Assembly: GCA_949499045.1 (NCBI GenBank)
Contig: CATEEE010000140.1
Span: forward strand, 1 to 16,856
From: Marinobacterium sp. xm-d-530
Lineage (GTDB): Bacteria > Pseudomonadota > Gammaproteobacteria > Pseudomonadales > Balneatricaceae
Direction of reading: 5' to 3'
Length of the DNA stretch: 16,856 bases
The number at the start of each line of letters is the position of its first letter. Position 1 is the first letter of the stretch. Positions 1 to 7,103 of this stretch are shown here, one piece after another. Both the position numbers and the translations under genes were made by a program. Under the pieces are notes generated by a model. That model saw only the letters and a program-made list of their open reading frames with translations. It had not been told where the DNA came from and searched no databases.

Positions 1-1
1 A

Positions 2-103
2 TTAATCATACTGGGCGAGGTACCCACACTGATGACACTTCTTGGAGGTGCCATCATCGTTGTGGGGGGGTTGATCGCCATGGGACGGTTAACCGCTAGA
101 TAA
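2..103 (+). CDS. C-terminal end of an EamA/DMT-like transporter (partial)
   Basis: This is the tail of a plus-strand gene that begins outside the window. The frame starting at base 2 reads 33 codons to a TAA at 101-103. The residues include GEVPTLMTLLGGAIIVVGG, which resembles the last transmembrane helix of EamA/drug-metabolite transporters: a GE.PT motif followed by a Gly/Ile/Val-rich helix and a short basic tail (GRLTAR). Members of that superfamily are ten-helix inner-membrane permeases for metabolites. The substrate cannot be told from this fragment. The gene is convergent with glmS, with only 4 bp between the two stop codons. It contains a run of seven G (64-70) inside GTG GGG GGG codons. 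The family call rests on about 30 residues, so another small membrane protein is possible. Confidence 0.6.
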   Translation, partial: LIILGEVPTLMTLLGGAIIVVGGLIAMGRLTAR

Positions 104-107
104 TCGA

Positions 108-1931
108 TTACTCAACCGTCACTGATTTCGCCAAGTTGCGAGGTTGGTCTACGTCGGTGCCTTTTAGCACGGCAACATGATAAGAGAGCAACTGCAGTGG
201 TACGGTGTAGACAAGCGGCTCTAACCAATCGTCAACCGCTGGCAGTTCGATCACATGGATACCCTCTTCACTCTGCAGCGTACCCTGTTCAGCAAAGACA
301 AAGAGTTCACCGCCACGGGCACGCACCTCTTGGAGGTTCGCTTTCAATTTATCGAGCATGTCATTGCGCGGTGCAACGGCAATAACCGGCATCTCTTTAT
401 CAACCAAAGCCAGTGGGCCATGTTTCAACTCACCTGCAGGGTAGGCTTCCGCGTGAATGTAGGAGATCTCTTTCAGCTTAAGCGCCCCCTCCATAGCAAC
501 CGGATAGAGCGCTCCACGTCCTAAGAACAACGAATGATGTTTTTCAGCAAAAGATTCCGACATGGTCTGGATTTGATCATCCAACTCAATCACTTGCTCC
601 AACAGTGAAGGAAGCTGGCGCAACGAGTGCATGATCTTCATCTCTTGGTCATCGCTTAATCCTTGGCGACGCGCCAACGCAACCGTGGTTAACATCAAGG
701 CTACCAACTGAGAGGTGAACGCTTTGGTTGAGGCCACACCAATCTCAGGGCCGGCTTGAGTCATCAGCGATAGCTGGGATTCACGTACCAATGAACTACC
801 CGGCACATTACAGATCGCCAAAGAGCCTGCAACGCGAGACTGTACATTGCGCAGTGCCGCTAAGGTGTCAGCGGTCTCGCCCGATTGCGAGATGGTCAAT
901 AGTAGAGTGCCTTCAGGTACAACGGCCTTGCGGTAACGAAACTCCGACGCCACCTCAACAGAACAGGGGAGATTAGCCAAGGCTTCGATCCAGTAGCGCG
1001 CTACCATACCCGCATGGTAGCTAGTACCACAGGCAAGAATGAGTACCTGTTTGGTGTTATCAAACAGTTCCGATGCTTCAGCACCAAAACACTGCTCTAA
1101 AAGCCGATCACCCGCCAAACGACCCTCTAGCACATCCGCCATAACACTGGGTTGTTCATAGATTTCCTTCATCATGAAGTGCTTGAACTCACCCTTTTCA
1201 GCTGCACTGGCTGAGTGCTCATAACGAGACACTGAACGTTCGACAACCTGACCAGACTCATTCCAAACCTGAATCGCTTCACGTGTTAGGCAGGCTAAGT
1301 CGCCGTCCTCTAAAAACATGAACCGGTCTGTCACTGGCAGGAGAGCAAGCTGATCGGAGGCGATAAAGTTCTCGCCTATACCCACACCAATCACCAGTGG
1401 ACTGCCTTTGCGCGCCGTGTACAGCTGTTCAGGCTGTGCTTGATCGACAACCCCTAATGCAAAAGCGCCTTCTAACTGCGTCAGAACAGATGCCAAGGCT
1501 AAACGGAGCTCAGGTTCTTTACTGAGGGACCTGTGAAGTAAGTGAGCAATCACTTCAGTGTCAGTTTCAGAACTAAACTGGTAACCATCGGCCATTAGTT
1601 GCTGCTTTAAAGGCTCATAGTTTTCGATAATACCGTTATGAACAACCGCAATTCGATCACCTGACATATGTGGGTGAGCATTATGCTCAGCGGGCACTCC
1701 ATGAGTTGCCCAACGCGTATGCGCTATACCCAAAGTGCCACTAATCGGTGACTCGGACTGCGCCTCTTTAAGCGCCTGAACCTTGCCAATACGGCGTAAT
1801 CGATTAACCGATTGACCATCATGAATGGCCATCCCGGCTGAGTCATAGCCGCGATACTCCAATCGACTAAGACCCTCTAACAGAATGCCGCTGACTTGGC
1901 GTTCAGAGACTGCACCTACAATACCGCACAT
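108..1931 (-). CDS. glmS: Glutamine--fructose-6-phosphate aminotransferase (isomerizing), GlmS
   Basis: GlmS converts fructose-6-phosphate and glutamine to glucosamine-6-phosphate and glutamate, the first committed step of UDP-GlcNAc synthesis in the cytoplasm. The 607-residue product is close to the usual 609. It starts MCGIVGAV, so Cys2 becomes the N-terminal nucleophile after Met removal. The class II glutaminase domain (about 1-230) shows HTRWATHG (71-78) and the NGIIENY segment. Two SIS isomerase domains follow, with CGTSYHAG and ISQSGETADT in the first. The C-terminus AKSVTVE holds the conserved lysine (K602) that forms a Schiff base with the sugar. The ATG lies 5 bp after the glmU stop, with AAGG about 9 nt upstream inside the end of glmU, so the pair forms a glmUS operon. 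No terminator is obvious after the stop. Confidence 0.98.
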   Translation of the reverse strand: MCGIVGAVSERQVSGILLEGLSRLEYRGYDSAGMAIHDGQSVNRLRRIGKVQALKEAQSESPISGTLGIAHTRWATHGVPAEHNAHPHMSGDRIAVVHNGIIENYEPLKQQLMADGYQFSSETDTEVIAHLLHRSLSKEPELRLALASVLTQLEGAFALGVVDQAQPEQLYTARKGSPLVIGVGIGENFIASDQLALLPVTDRFMFLEDGDLACLTREAIQVWNESGQVVERSVSRYEHSASAAEKGEFKHFMMKEIYEQPSVMADVLEGRLAGDRLLEQCFGAEASELFDNTKQVLILACGTSYHAGMVARYWIEALANLPCSVEVASEFRYRKAVVPEGTLLLTISQSGETADTLAALRNVQSRVAGSLAICNVPGSSLVRESQLSLMTQAGPEIGVASTKAFTSQLVALMLTTVALARRQGLSDDQEMKIMHSLRQLPSLLEQVIELDDQIQTMSESFAEKHHSLFLGRGALYPVAMEGALKLKEISYIHAEAYPAGELKHGPLALVDKEMPVIAVAPRNDMLDKLKANLQEVRARGGELFVFAEQGTLQSEEGIHVIELPAVDDWLEPLVYTVPLQLLSYHVAVLKGTDVDQPRNLAKSVTVE

Positions 1932-1936
1932 AACGA

Positions 1937-3301
1937 TTAACCTTTTTTCACTGGGCGTTTCCAGCCCGAAATATTTCTCTGTTTACCACGAGCAACGGAG
2001 AGCTGGTCCTCATCCACTTTACTGGTAATAGTGGAGCCTGCACCGATGGTTGCTCCTGCACCCACTGACACGGGGGCCACTAATGAACTGTTTGAACCAA
2101 TAAATGCCCGATCTCCGATTTCAGTCAAAGATTTATTAACACCGTCATAGTTACAAGTAATGGTACCTGCTCCGACGTTAACCTCTTCGCCAATCCTTGC
2201 ATCACCGATGTAAGAGAGGTGATTCAATTTAGACCCTTTACCAACGATCGCTTTCTTCGTCTCGACGAAGTTGCCGACTTTAACGCCGGCCGCAAGTTCT
2301 GAGCCAGGGCGGATACGAGCAAAAGGTCCTAGCTGACACTCATCGGCTATGACTGCGCCATCAATGTGAGTGTTGGCGAGAATTTCTACACCATCGCCGA
2401 TAATCGAATTTTTAATGCTACAGTTGGGGCCAATGACTACGTTTGAGCCAAGGGTGACTTCACCTTCGGCAATGAAGTTAACGTCAATTTGGCTATCTTG
2501 CCCAACCATCAGCTGTCCACGCACATCGAATCGAGCAGGATCGGCTAATGTCACACCCGCATCCATAGCAGCATTAGCTTGCTGTAACTGATACCAACGC
2601 TCAAGTTCTGCAAGCTGTCTGCGATTATTGACACCCTGAACTTCAAACTCGGAATCAGGATGAAGCGCTTGAACCGTCACACCAGACTCAGCCGCCATAG
2701 CGATCAAATCGGTTAGGTAGTACTCACCTTGCGCATTGTCCGACGAGAGCTGAGGCAACCATTCATTTAGGTGATCGGTTGGCATCGCCATAATGCCAGT
2801 ATTCACTTCACTGATGGCCAGTTGCTCTTCATTGGCATCCTTCTGCTCCACAATACCCACAACATCGTTCACCGCACTTCGAATGATACGGCCGTATCCC
2901 ATCGGGTCTTCTAAATTGACTGTAAGAAGCGACACTTTACCCGTTTGAGCAACCTGTACCATCTGCTCTAGAACACTCACTGGCGTTAACGGTACATCAC
3001 CGTAGAGAACCAAGGTGACACCGCCTGCACGAAGACCCGCTGAGGCCTGTGCGACAGCATGACCCGTTCCTAGCTGCTCAGCCTGTGTATAAAATTGGCA
3101 AGATAGATCGGACAATGCCTCTTTAACCTGATCCGCACCGTGGCCTACTACAATATGCATCGCGCTGTTGCTCAACTGACCCGCTTGATCAATGACGTGT
3201 TTTACTAGCGATTTTCCAGCGAGAGGGTGAAGAACTTTCGGGAGTTTTGATTTCATGCGGCTGCCTTGACCGGCCGCAAGAATGACTACATCTATCGACA
3301 T
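1937..3301 (-). CDS. glmU: Bifunctional N-acetylglucosamine-1-phosphate uridyltransferase / glucosamine-1-phosphate acetyltransferase, GlmU
   Basis: GlmU catalyses the last two steps to UDP-GlcNAc: acetylation of GlcN-1-P with acetyl-CoA, then uridylyl transfer from UTP. The N-terminal pyrophosphorylase domain carries the signature LAAGQGSRMKSKLPKV (residues 8-23) and later YGDVPLT. The C-terminal half is a left-handed beta-helix of hexapeptide repeats. It contains the acetyltransferase motif NHLSYIGDA, with His361 as the likely catalytic base, and GAGTITCNYDG. I chose the ATG at 3299-3301, giving MSIDVVILAAG and 454 residues (E. coli 456). The open frame runs 22 codons further upstream, but that extension is not family-like. 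The ribosome binding site is weak (a GGAAA about 12-15 nt upstream). The gene is cotranscribed with glmS and divergent from the TrmB-like regulator. Confidence 0.98.
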   Translation of the reverse strand: MSIDVVILAAGQGSRMKSKLPKVLHPLAGKSLVKHVIDQAGQLSNSAMHIVVGHGADQVKEALSDLSCQFYTQAEQLGTGHAVAQASAGLRAGGVTLVLYGDVPLTPVSVLEQMVQVAQTGKVSLLTVNLEDPMGYGRIIRSAVNDVVGIVEQKDANEEQLAISEVNTGIMAMPTDHLNEWLPQLSSDNAQGEYYLTDLIAMAAESGVTVQALHPDSEFEVQGVNNRRQLAELERWYQLQQANAAMDAGVTLADPARFDVRGQLMVGQDSQIDVNFIAEGEVTLGSNVVIGPNCSIKNSIIGDGVEILANTHIDGAVIADECQLGPFARIRPGSELAAGVKVGNFVETKKAIVGKGSKLNHLSYIGDARIGEEVNVGAGTITCNYDGVNKSLTEIGDRAFIGSNSSLVAPVSVGAGATIGAGSTITSKVDEDQLSVARGKQRNISGWKRPVKKG

Positions 3302-3341
3302 TAAAGAGTGTTTCCAAACAAATTTATCCACTTGACGATAC

Positions 3342-3374
3342 TTTAACCGAAGCGCAAACTGCTGCAAGGTTAAA
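3342..3374. promoter_or_regulatory. Spaced inverted repeat in the glmU-trmB divergent intergenic region (candidate operator)
   Basis: TTTAACC at 3342-3348 and GGTTAAA at 3368-3374 form a perfect 7-bp inverted repeat with 19 bp between the arms. It lies in the only gap between the glmUS operon and the divergent TrmB-family regulator. The arm centres are 26 bp apart, about two and a half helical turns. A TTGACG hexamer overlaps the left side (3332-3337), but no convincing -10 box follows at proper spacing, so I assign no promoter. The location fits an autoregulatory operator that also controls glmUS. That role is inference. Confidence 0.35.
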
Positions 3375-3396
3375 TGTCATTAAAAAATTGACAAAT

Positions 3397-4137
3397 ATGG
3401 ATAATTCACTGTTTTTAGAGATTGGTCTGAGCGAGCGTGATGTCGCAATCTACAAGGCTCTGCTAGCTCTTGGCCCCAGCTCGATTCGTACTATTGCTGA
3501 GCGAGCGGGTGTCAATCGCGGCACAACGTATGAAGCACTGAAGCAGATGCAGGCGTTAGGTGTGGTTAGCTATCTACCGAAAGGTAAGCGCCGAATTTTT
3601 ACAGCGCGCGAACCAGAAGTGCTCGTCGAGCTCGCAGAAGAGCGAAGAAAGCGCCTAGATCTGGCCGTAGATGAATTAAAGAGACGCGTTATACCCGAGC
3701 TGCATCAACTCTCCCCTGACTTTAGCGCAGCGAACGTCCAGTGGTATGAAGGTGACGAAGGGATTGAGCAGGTACTAAGGGATATTCTTAACAGTGTCGG
3801 ATCTGACCCTGAGCCGATCTATTCTGTCTTCTCTTCAAAGCCGATTCGAAAACACCTCTACCGCCCATTCCCAAACTTCACGGCACAACGTGTTGCTAGG
3901 GGGATAAAAGTACGTGTTATCGCGATTGGAGATGGGGGTGAGAGTGCTGATCTATCTGAGCGTAAGTGGATCAAGACCGAAGGACCGGTGGATGCCGCCT
4001 ATATCGCAATCTATCCCCCTAAAATTGCCATCATCTCGCTAGCGTCTGATAACTACCCTACCGCTGTCGTTATCGATTCAAGTGAGGTCGCGGCTGCGCA
4101 GCGGATTATATTTGATACCTTATGGCGTCTGCTTTAG
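3397..4137 (+). CDS. TrmB-family (sugar-sensing type) transcriptional regulator
   Basis: The 246-residue protein has the plan of TrmB-family regulators. Residues about 5-70 form a winged helix-turn-helix (IGLSERDVAIYKALLALG, then IRTIAERAGVNRGTTYEALK and a basic wing YLPKGKRRIF). A charged helix that looks like a coiled-coil dimerisation segment follows (about 73-102). The C-terminal effector domain (about 115-246) contains IYSVFSSKPIRKHLY and VRVIAIGDGG. TrmB proteins typically bind sugars or sugar phosphates and control carbohydrate genes; the ligand here is unknown. The position back to back with glmU suggests control of amino-sugar synthesis (inference). I prefer the ATG at 3397. A TTG at 3388 would add three residues, and neither start has a strong ribosome binding site. 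The stop overlaps the convergent DUF2805 gene by 4 bp. Confidence 0.85.
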   Translation: MDNSLFLEIGLSERDVAIYKALLALGPSSIRTIAERAGVNRGTTYEALKQMQALGVVSYLPKGKRRIFTAREPEVLVELAEERRKRLDLAVDELKRRVIPELHQLSPDFSAANVQWYEGDEGIEQVLRDILNSVGSDPEPIYSVFSSKPIRKHLYRPFPNFTAQRVARGIKVRVIAIGDGGESADLSERKWIKTEGPVDAAYIAIYPPKIAIISLASDNYPTAVVIDSSEVAAAQRIIFDTLWRLL

Positions 4138-4421
4138 CGTTTGGGCTTACTCACCATCTTGTACTGGCGCGAGCAGTAGGCACGATCAATCCCTTCAGGG
4201 CGCTTTTTGAGATGTTTCGTGTTTCGTCCAGAGACACGCTCACGCCACATTCGGAACGAACTGGGTTTCATCTCGCGCTGCATCAACTTGATTACTTGGG
4301 GCTCTGATAAGTTATAAAGCCCTTCGATCGCCTCAAACGGGGTTCGATCTTCCCAAGCCATCTCAATGACTCTCGATATCGCCTCTTCTGATAAACCTGA
4401 ATGTGCTAATTTTTCTGACAT
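4134..4421 (-). CDS. DUF2805 / TIGR03643-family small protein of unknown function
   Basis: This is a 95-residue protein that I recognise as the DUF2805/TIGR03643 family, small proteins of unknown function that I recall as found mostly in marine bacteria. Visible hallmarks are ISRVIEMAWEDRTPFEAIE, LSEPQVIKLMQREMKPSSF and RMWRERVSGRNTKHL, rich in conserved Trp, Met, Arg and Lys. The tail is basic (RQYKMVSKPKR). The alternation of short helices around SEEAISRVIEMAWEDR and LSEPQVIKLM could be helix-turn-helix-like, and with the basic tail that would allow nucleic-acid binding; this is speculation. I chose the ATG at 4419-4421. AGAGGT sits just upstream and overlaps the stop codon of the phosphatase gene, so the two are translationally coupled. 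A longer frame to 4484 would overlap that gene and lacks family similarity. Confidence 0.85.
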   Translation of the reverse strand: MSEKLAHSGLSEEAISRVIEMAWEDRTPFEAIEGLYNLSEPQVIKLMQREMKPSSFRMWRERVSGRNTKHLKKRPEGIDRAYCSRQYKMVSKPKR

Positions 4422-4428
4422 AGTACCT

Positions 4429-4977
4429 CTAAGGCTCCCAGCGCGATGCTGCACCTGTTTTACTGTTAAATAGAACAATGCCACCGCTGACTGGAGAAAT
4501 ACCCGTCACCGCGCTAATGACAACTTGGTGCGTGACTAAGAGAACTGGATCTGTTCCCTTCTCAAGCGAGGCTAGATAGTCATTAAGAGTATTTAATGTT
4601 TCGCGTCTGTCAGCGTATTGTTGAAAGAAGGAGTTTAAGCCCGAAAACTTAGTCACAGGCCCCACGTCTAAAAGTTCTGCCGTCTCATAACAGCGGCACC
4701 AGAATGAGCTTCTAACCTCAGAGAAATTAATCCGTTCTGCTTTTAACTGTTTGCCTAAATTTAGAGCCTGCTGTCTCCCCTGATCATCGAGGTTTCTTTG
4801 AGTAGAACAGTCACTGATATCAAAGTTCGCAGGATCACCAAATCCAGGTGCTAGTGCATGTCGCATGAATAGAACATCAGCACCGATCGATTCAATTGAG
4901 GCTTGCAAGCTGTTTGCAAAGGAGAAGGGGGAGACAACAACACTCAACAAGAGTGCGAAGTGACGTATTACTCTCAA
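4429..4977 (-). CDS. Exported histidine phosphatase superfamily protein
   Basis: The 182-residue protein belongs to the histidine phosphatase (phosphoglycerate mutase-like) superfamily. An N-terminal signal peptide is visible: MRVIRH, a hydrophobic stretch LLLSVVV, and a probable cleavage after Ala21 (SFA-NS), so it is likely periplasmic. The catalytic RH motif is in VLFMRHALAPG (Arg39, His40), another conserved Arg in VRSSFWCRCYETA (Arg89), and the second active-site His in LLVTHQVV (His150). The segment CSTQRNLDDQGRQQA is typical of the subgroup. The substrate is unknown. The start is a TTG at 4975-4977 directly after an in-frame TAG, with AAAGGG about 8 nt upstream; no ATG is available before the signal sequence. 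It is the first gene of a two-gene unit with the DUF2805 gene, 7 bp apart. Confidence 0.85.
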   Translation of the reverse strand: MRVIRHFALLLSVVVSPFSFANSLQASIESIGADVLFMRHALAPGFGDPANFDISDCSTQRNLDDQGRQQALNLGKQLKAERINFSEVRSSFWCRCYETAELLDVGPVTKFSGLNSFFQQYADRRETLNTLNDYLASLEKGTDPVLLVTHQVVISAVTGISPVSGGIVLFNSKTGAASRWEP

Positions 4978-5058
4978 CTAACTGACCCTTTAACTGTTTA
5001 ACTGTGATCAATTACGCTATTGGGGAGAAGTTAGTTCAGATCAGCGGTCATTAATGCA

Positions 5059-5134
5059 GATGACAGGCTGAAGGCCTGTCACTAGGTTATAAACCAACTA
5101 CGGAGTGACCGTGACAGGCCTTCAGCCTGTCATC
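5059..5134. repeat. REP-like double palindrome (two inverted hairpin units)
   Basis: The arms 5059-5082 and 5111-5134 are perfect 24-bp reverse complements, separated by 28 bp. Each arm is itself a hairpin: GACAGGC, a 5-nt loop (TGAAG in the left arm, CTTCA in the right), GCCTGTC. This is the organisation of an inverted pair of repetitive extragenic palindromes (a BIME-like unit), and the core resembles the family of REP sequences built around a central CTTCAGCC. It lies between the atp terminator and the phosphatase gene, outside any credible gene. A transcript crossing it could fold into either two small hairpins or one long cruciform-like stem. No RAYT transposase gene is in the window. 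Confidence 0.75.
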
Positions 5135-5169
5135 GGCTTTATGCGCGTCTTACAGAAATTTTGAACAAT

Positions 5170-5197
5170 AAAAAAGGCAGCCGAAGCTGCCTTTTTT
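5170..5197 (-). terminator. Rho-independent terminator of the atp operon
   Basis: The sequence is A6, GGCAGC, CGAA, GCTGCC, T6. On the minus strand the RNA stem is GGCAGC-UUCG-GCUGCC followed by six U. The C(UUCG)G tetraloop is exceptionally stable and exists only in the minus-strand RNA, which matches use as the terminator of atpC, whose stop is about 14 nt upstream. The flanking A and T runs make the stem longer and could allow some termination in the other direction too. Confidence 0.93.
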
Positions 5198-5210
5198 GAT
5201 CGTGTAGATC

Positions 5211-5636
5211 TTATTTGCCGAGTTTGCGGCGAATTGCATCGAGGGTACGAAGCTGTGCAGCTGCTTCAGCAAGCTGAGTTGCAGCACGTGAGTATTCGAA
5301 CTCACCCTGCTTATCAGCCATTGCTTGTTCAGCATGCTTCTGTGCTTCTACAGCGGTTGCCTCATCAAGGTCACCTGCACGAAGTGCAGTATCAGCCAAC
5401 ACAATAATCTTGTGTGGTTGAACCTCTAGGAAGCCGCCAGATACGTAGAAGATGTCCTCTTCACCGCCCTGCTTGCGAAGCTCGACAGGGCCTGGTTTGA
5501 TTTCCGACAAAAGCGGAGTGTGACCTGGGTAGATACCCAGCTCACCCAGGCTACCTCTCACAGAGACGAATTCGATAAGGCCAGAGAAGATCTCTTCCTC
5601 AGCACTTACGATGTCACAATGAACAGTCATAGCCAT
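5211..5636 (-). CDS. atpC: F1Fo ATP synthase epsilon subunit, AtpC
   Basis: Epsilon is part of the central stalk of F1. It couples gamma rotation to the c-ring and can inhibit ATP hydrolysis through its C-terminal helices. The 141-residue protein begins MAMTVHCDIVSAEEEIFSG, the standard gammaproteobacterial start. Residues 1-85 form the beta-sandwich domain (GELGIYPGHTPLLSEIKPG). Residues about 90-141 form the helical hairpin rich in Ala, Glu and Gln, ending AIRRKLGK. The ATG has GAGGTAATTGAA just upstream. It is the last gene of the atp operon, 32 bp after atpD, and is followed directly by the terminator. Confidence 0.98.
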   Translation of the reverse strand: MAMTVHCDIVSAEEEIFSGLIEFVSVRGSLGELGIYPGHTPLLSEIKPGPVELRKQGGEEDIFYVSGGFLEVQPHKIIVLADTALRAGDLDEATAVEAQKHAEQAMADKQGEFEYSRAATQLAEAAAQLRTLDAIRRKLGK

Positions 5637-5668
5637 TTCAATTACCTCTTCAGGTTCCGCTTAAGGGA

Positions 5669-7066
5669 TTACATGCCTTTGGCTTTTTCGACTGCTTCGT
5701 CGATGCCGCCAACCATGTAGAACGCCTGCTCTGGTAGAGAGTCGTAATCACCGTTCAGGATGCCTTTAAAGCCACTGATCGTGTCTTTAAGAGAAACATA
5801 TTTACCTGGTGCACCAGTGAAGACTTCTGCTACGAAGAATGGCTGAGATAGGAAACGCTGGATTTTACGAGCGCGTGCTACCGTCTGCTTATCTTCTTCA
5901 GATAGTTCGTCCATACCTAGGATCGCGATGATGTCTTTAAGCTCTTTGTAGCGCTGTAGGACACCCTGCACTTCACGTGCAGTCTCGTAGTGCTCAGAAC
6001 CGATTACTAGCGGATCAAGCTGACGAGAAGTAGAGTCTAGTGGGTCTACCGCAGGGTAGATACCTAGCTCTGCGATCTGACGAGACAGTACGACTGTAGC
6101 GTCAAGGTGCGAGAAAGTTGTCGCTGGTGATGGGTCAGTCAAGTCATCCGCAGGTACGTATACCGCTTGGATAGACGTGATCGAACCAGTCTTAGTCGAC
6201 GTGATACGCTCCTGAAGTACACCCATCTCTTCTGCAAGAGTTGGCTGGTAACCTACTGCTGAAGGCATACGACCTAGCAGAGCTGATACTTCAGTACCCG
6301 CAAGTGTGTAACGGTAGATGTTGTCGACGAATAGAAGTACGTCACGACCTTCGTCACGGAACTTCTCAGCCATAGTAAGACCTGTCAACGCTACACGTAG
6401 ACGGTTACCTGGTGGCTCGTTCATCTGACCGTAAACCATCGCTACTTTCGACTTGTCGAACTGCTCAACGTTTACTACGCCTGCTTCCTGCATTTCGTGG
6501 TAGAAGTCGTTACCCTCACGAGTACGCTCACCTACACCTGCGAATACAGATAGACCAGAGTGCTGAGTTGCGATGTTGTTGATCAACTCCATCATGTTGA
6601 CGGTTTTACCTACGCCGGCACCACCGAACAGACCGATCTTACCACCCTTAGCGAAAGGACAAACAAGGTCAATTACCTTGATGCCTGTCTCAAGCAGTTC
6701 GTTAGTCGCTGCTTGGTCTGCGTAAGAAGGAGCTTTACGGTGAATTGGGTAACGCTCCTCTTCACCGATCGGGCCACACTCATCGATTGGATTACCTAGT
6801 ACATCCATGATACGACCAAGGGTCGCTGTACCTACAGGTACAGATACTGGAGCACCAGTGTTTACAACGTCCAGACCACGGCTTGCACCTTCTGTCTGAC
6901 CCATTGCGATAGTACGTACGACACCGTCACCCAGCTGTTGCTGAACTTCTAGTGTCAGGTTGGTTTTAGTGACGTTTAGTGCGTCATAAACCTTCGGTAC
7001 ATCTTCACGTGGGAATTCCACGTCAACTACTGCACCGATAATCTGAACAATACGTCCGCTACTCAT
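5669..7066 (-). CDS. atpD: F1Fo ATP synthase catalytic beta subunit, AtpD
   Basis: Beta carries the three catalytic nucleotide sites of F1. The 465-residue sequence has the Walker A loop GGAGVGKT (148-155, Lys154), the catalytic-glutamate motif GVGERTREG (Glu180), the Walker B strand VLLFVDNIYR, and the DELSEED motif that interacts with gamma and epsilon near the C-terminus. It is somewhat longer than the E. coli protein (about 460). The extra residues appear to lie in the surface loop around EAGVVNVEQFDKSK, a variation common in non-enteric gammaproteobacteria. The ATG is preceded by GAGG at 8 nt. It lies between atpG (37 bp gap) and atpC (32 bp gap). Confidence 0.99.
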   Translation of the reverse strand: MSSGRIVQIIGAVVDVEFPREDVPKVYDALNVTKTNLTLEVQQQLGDGVVRTIAMGQTEGASRGLDVVNTGAPVSVPVGTATLGRIMDVLGNPIDECGPIGEEERYPIHRKAPSYADQAATNELLETGIKVIDLVCPFAKGGKIGLFGGAGVGKTVNMMELINNIATQHSGLSVFAGVGERTREGNDFYHEMQEAGVVNVEQFDKSKVAMVYGQMNEPPGNRLRVALTGLTMAEKFRDEGRDVLLFVDNIYRYTLAGTEVSALLGRMPSAVGYQPTLAEEMGVLQERITSTKTGSITSIQAVYVPADDLTDPSPATTFSHLDATVVLSRQIAELGIYPAVDPLDSTSRQLDPLVIGSEHYETAREVQGVLQRYKELKDIIAILGMDELSEEDKQTVARARKIQRFLSQPFFVAEVFTGAPGKYVSLKDTISGFKGILNGDYDSLPEQAFYMVGGIDEAVEKAKGM

Positions 7067-7103
7067 GTTCGGATCCTCTTAACTTATTAGCCTGTTAACT
7101 GCT

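Noticed and set aside
1273..1288. Possible parS-like TTCACGTG in glmS (also near 5969 and 7003 in atpD)
   Set aside because: Only the central eight bases match; the outer AAAC/GTTT arms are absent and the sequences encode conserved protein residues.
3324..3332. TTATCCACT, one mismatch from a DnaA box, upstream of glmU
   Set aside because: The last base does not match and the site is isolated, far from the origin region; one such near-match is expected by chance.
3302..3367. N-terminal extension of GlmU by 22 residues
   Set aside because: The family begins at the MSIDVVILAAGQG segment; the extension is non-conserved and would use up the divergent promoter region.
4422..4484. Longer start for the DUF2805 protein overlapping the phosphatase gene
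   Set aside because: An ATG with a good ribosome binding site exists at 4421, and the 21 extra residues are read from the phosphatase coding region in another frame.
5150..5335. A 61-codon minus-strand frame crossing the atp terminator
   Set aside because: It runs out of frame through the end of atpC and through the terminator hairpin, so it is not a gene.
6560..6799. Long plus-strand frames opposite atpD, atpA, mnmG and other genes
   Set aside because: They are antisense shadows of highly conserved genes, lack ribosome binding sites and show no recognisable domains.
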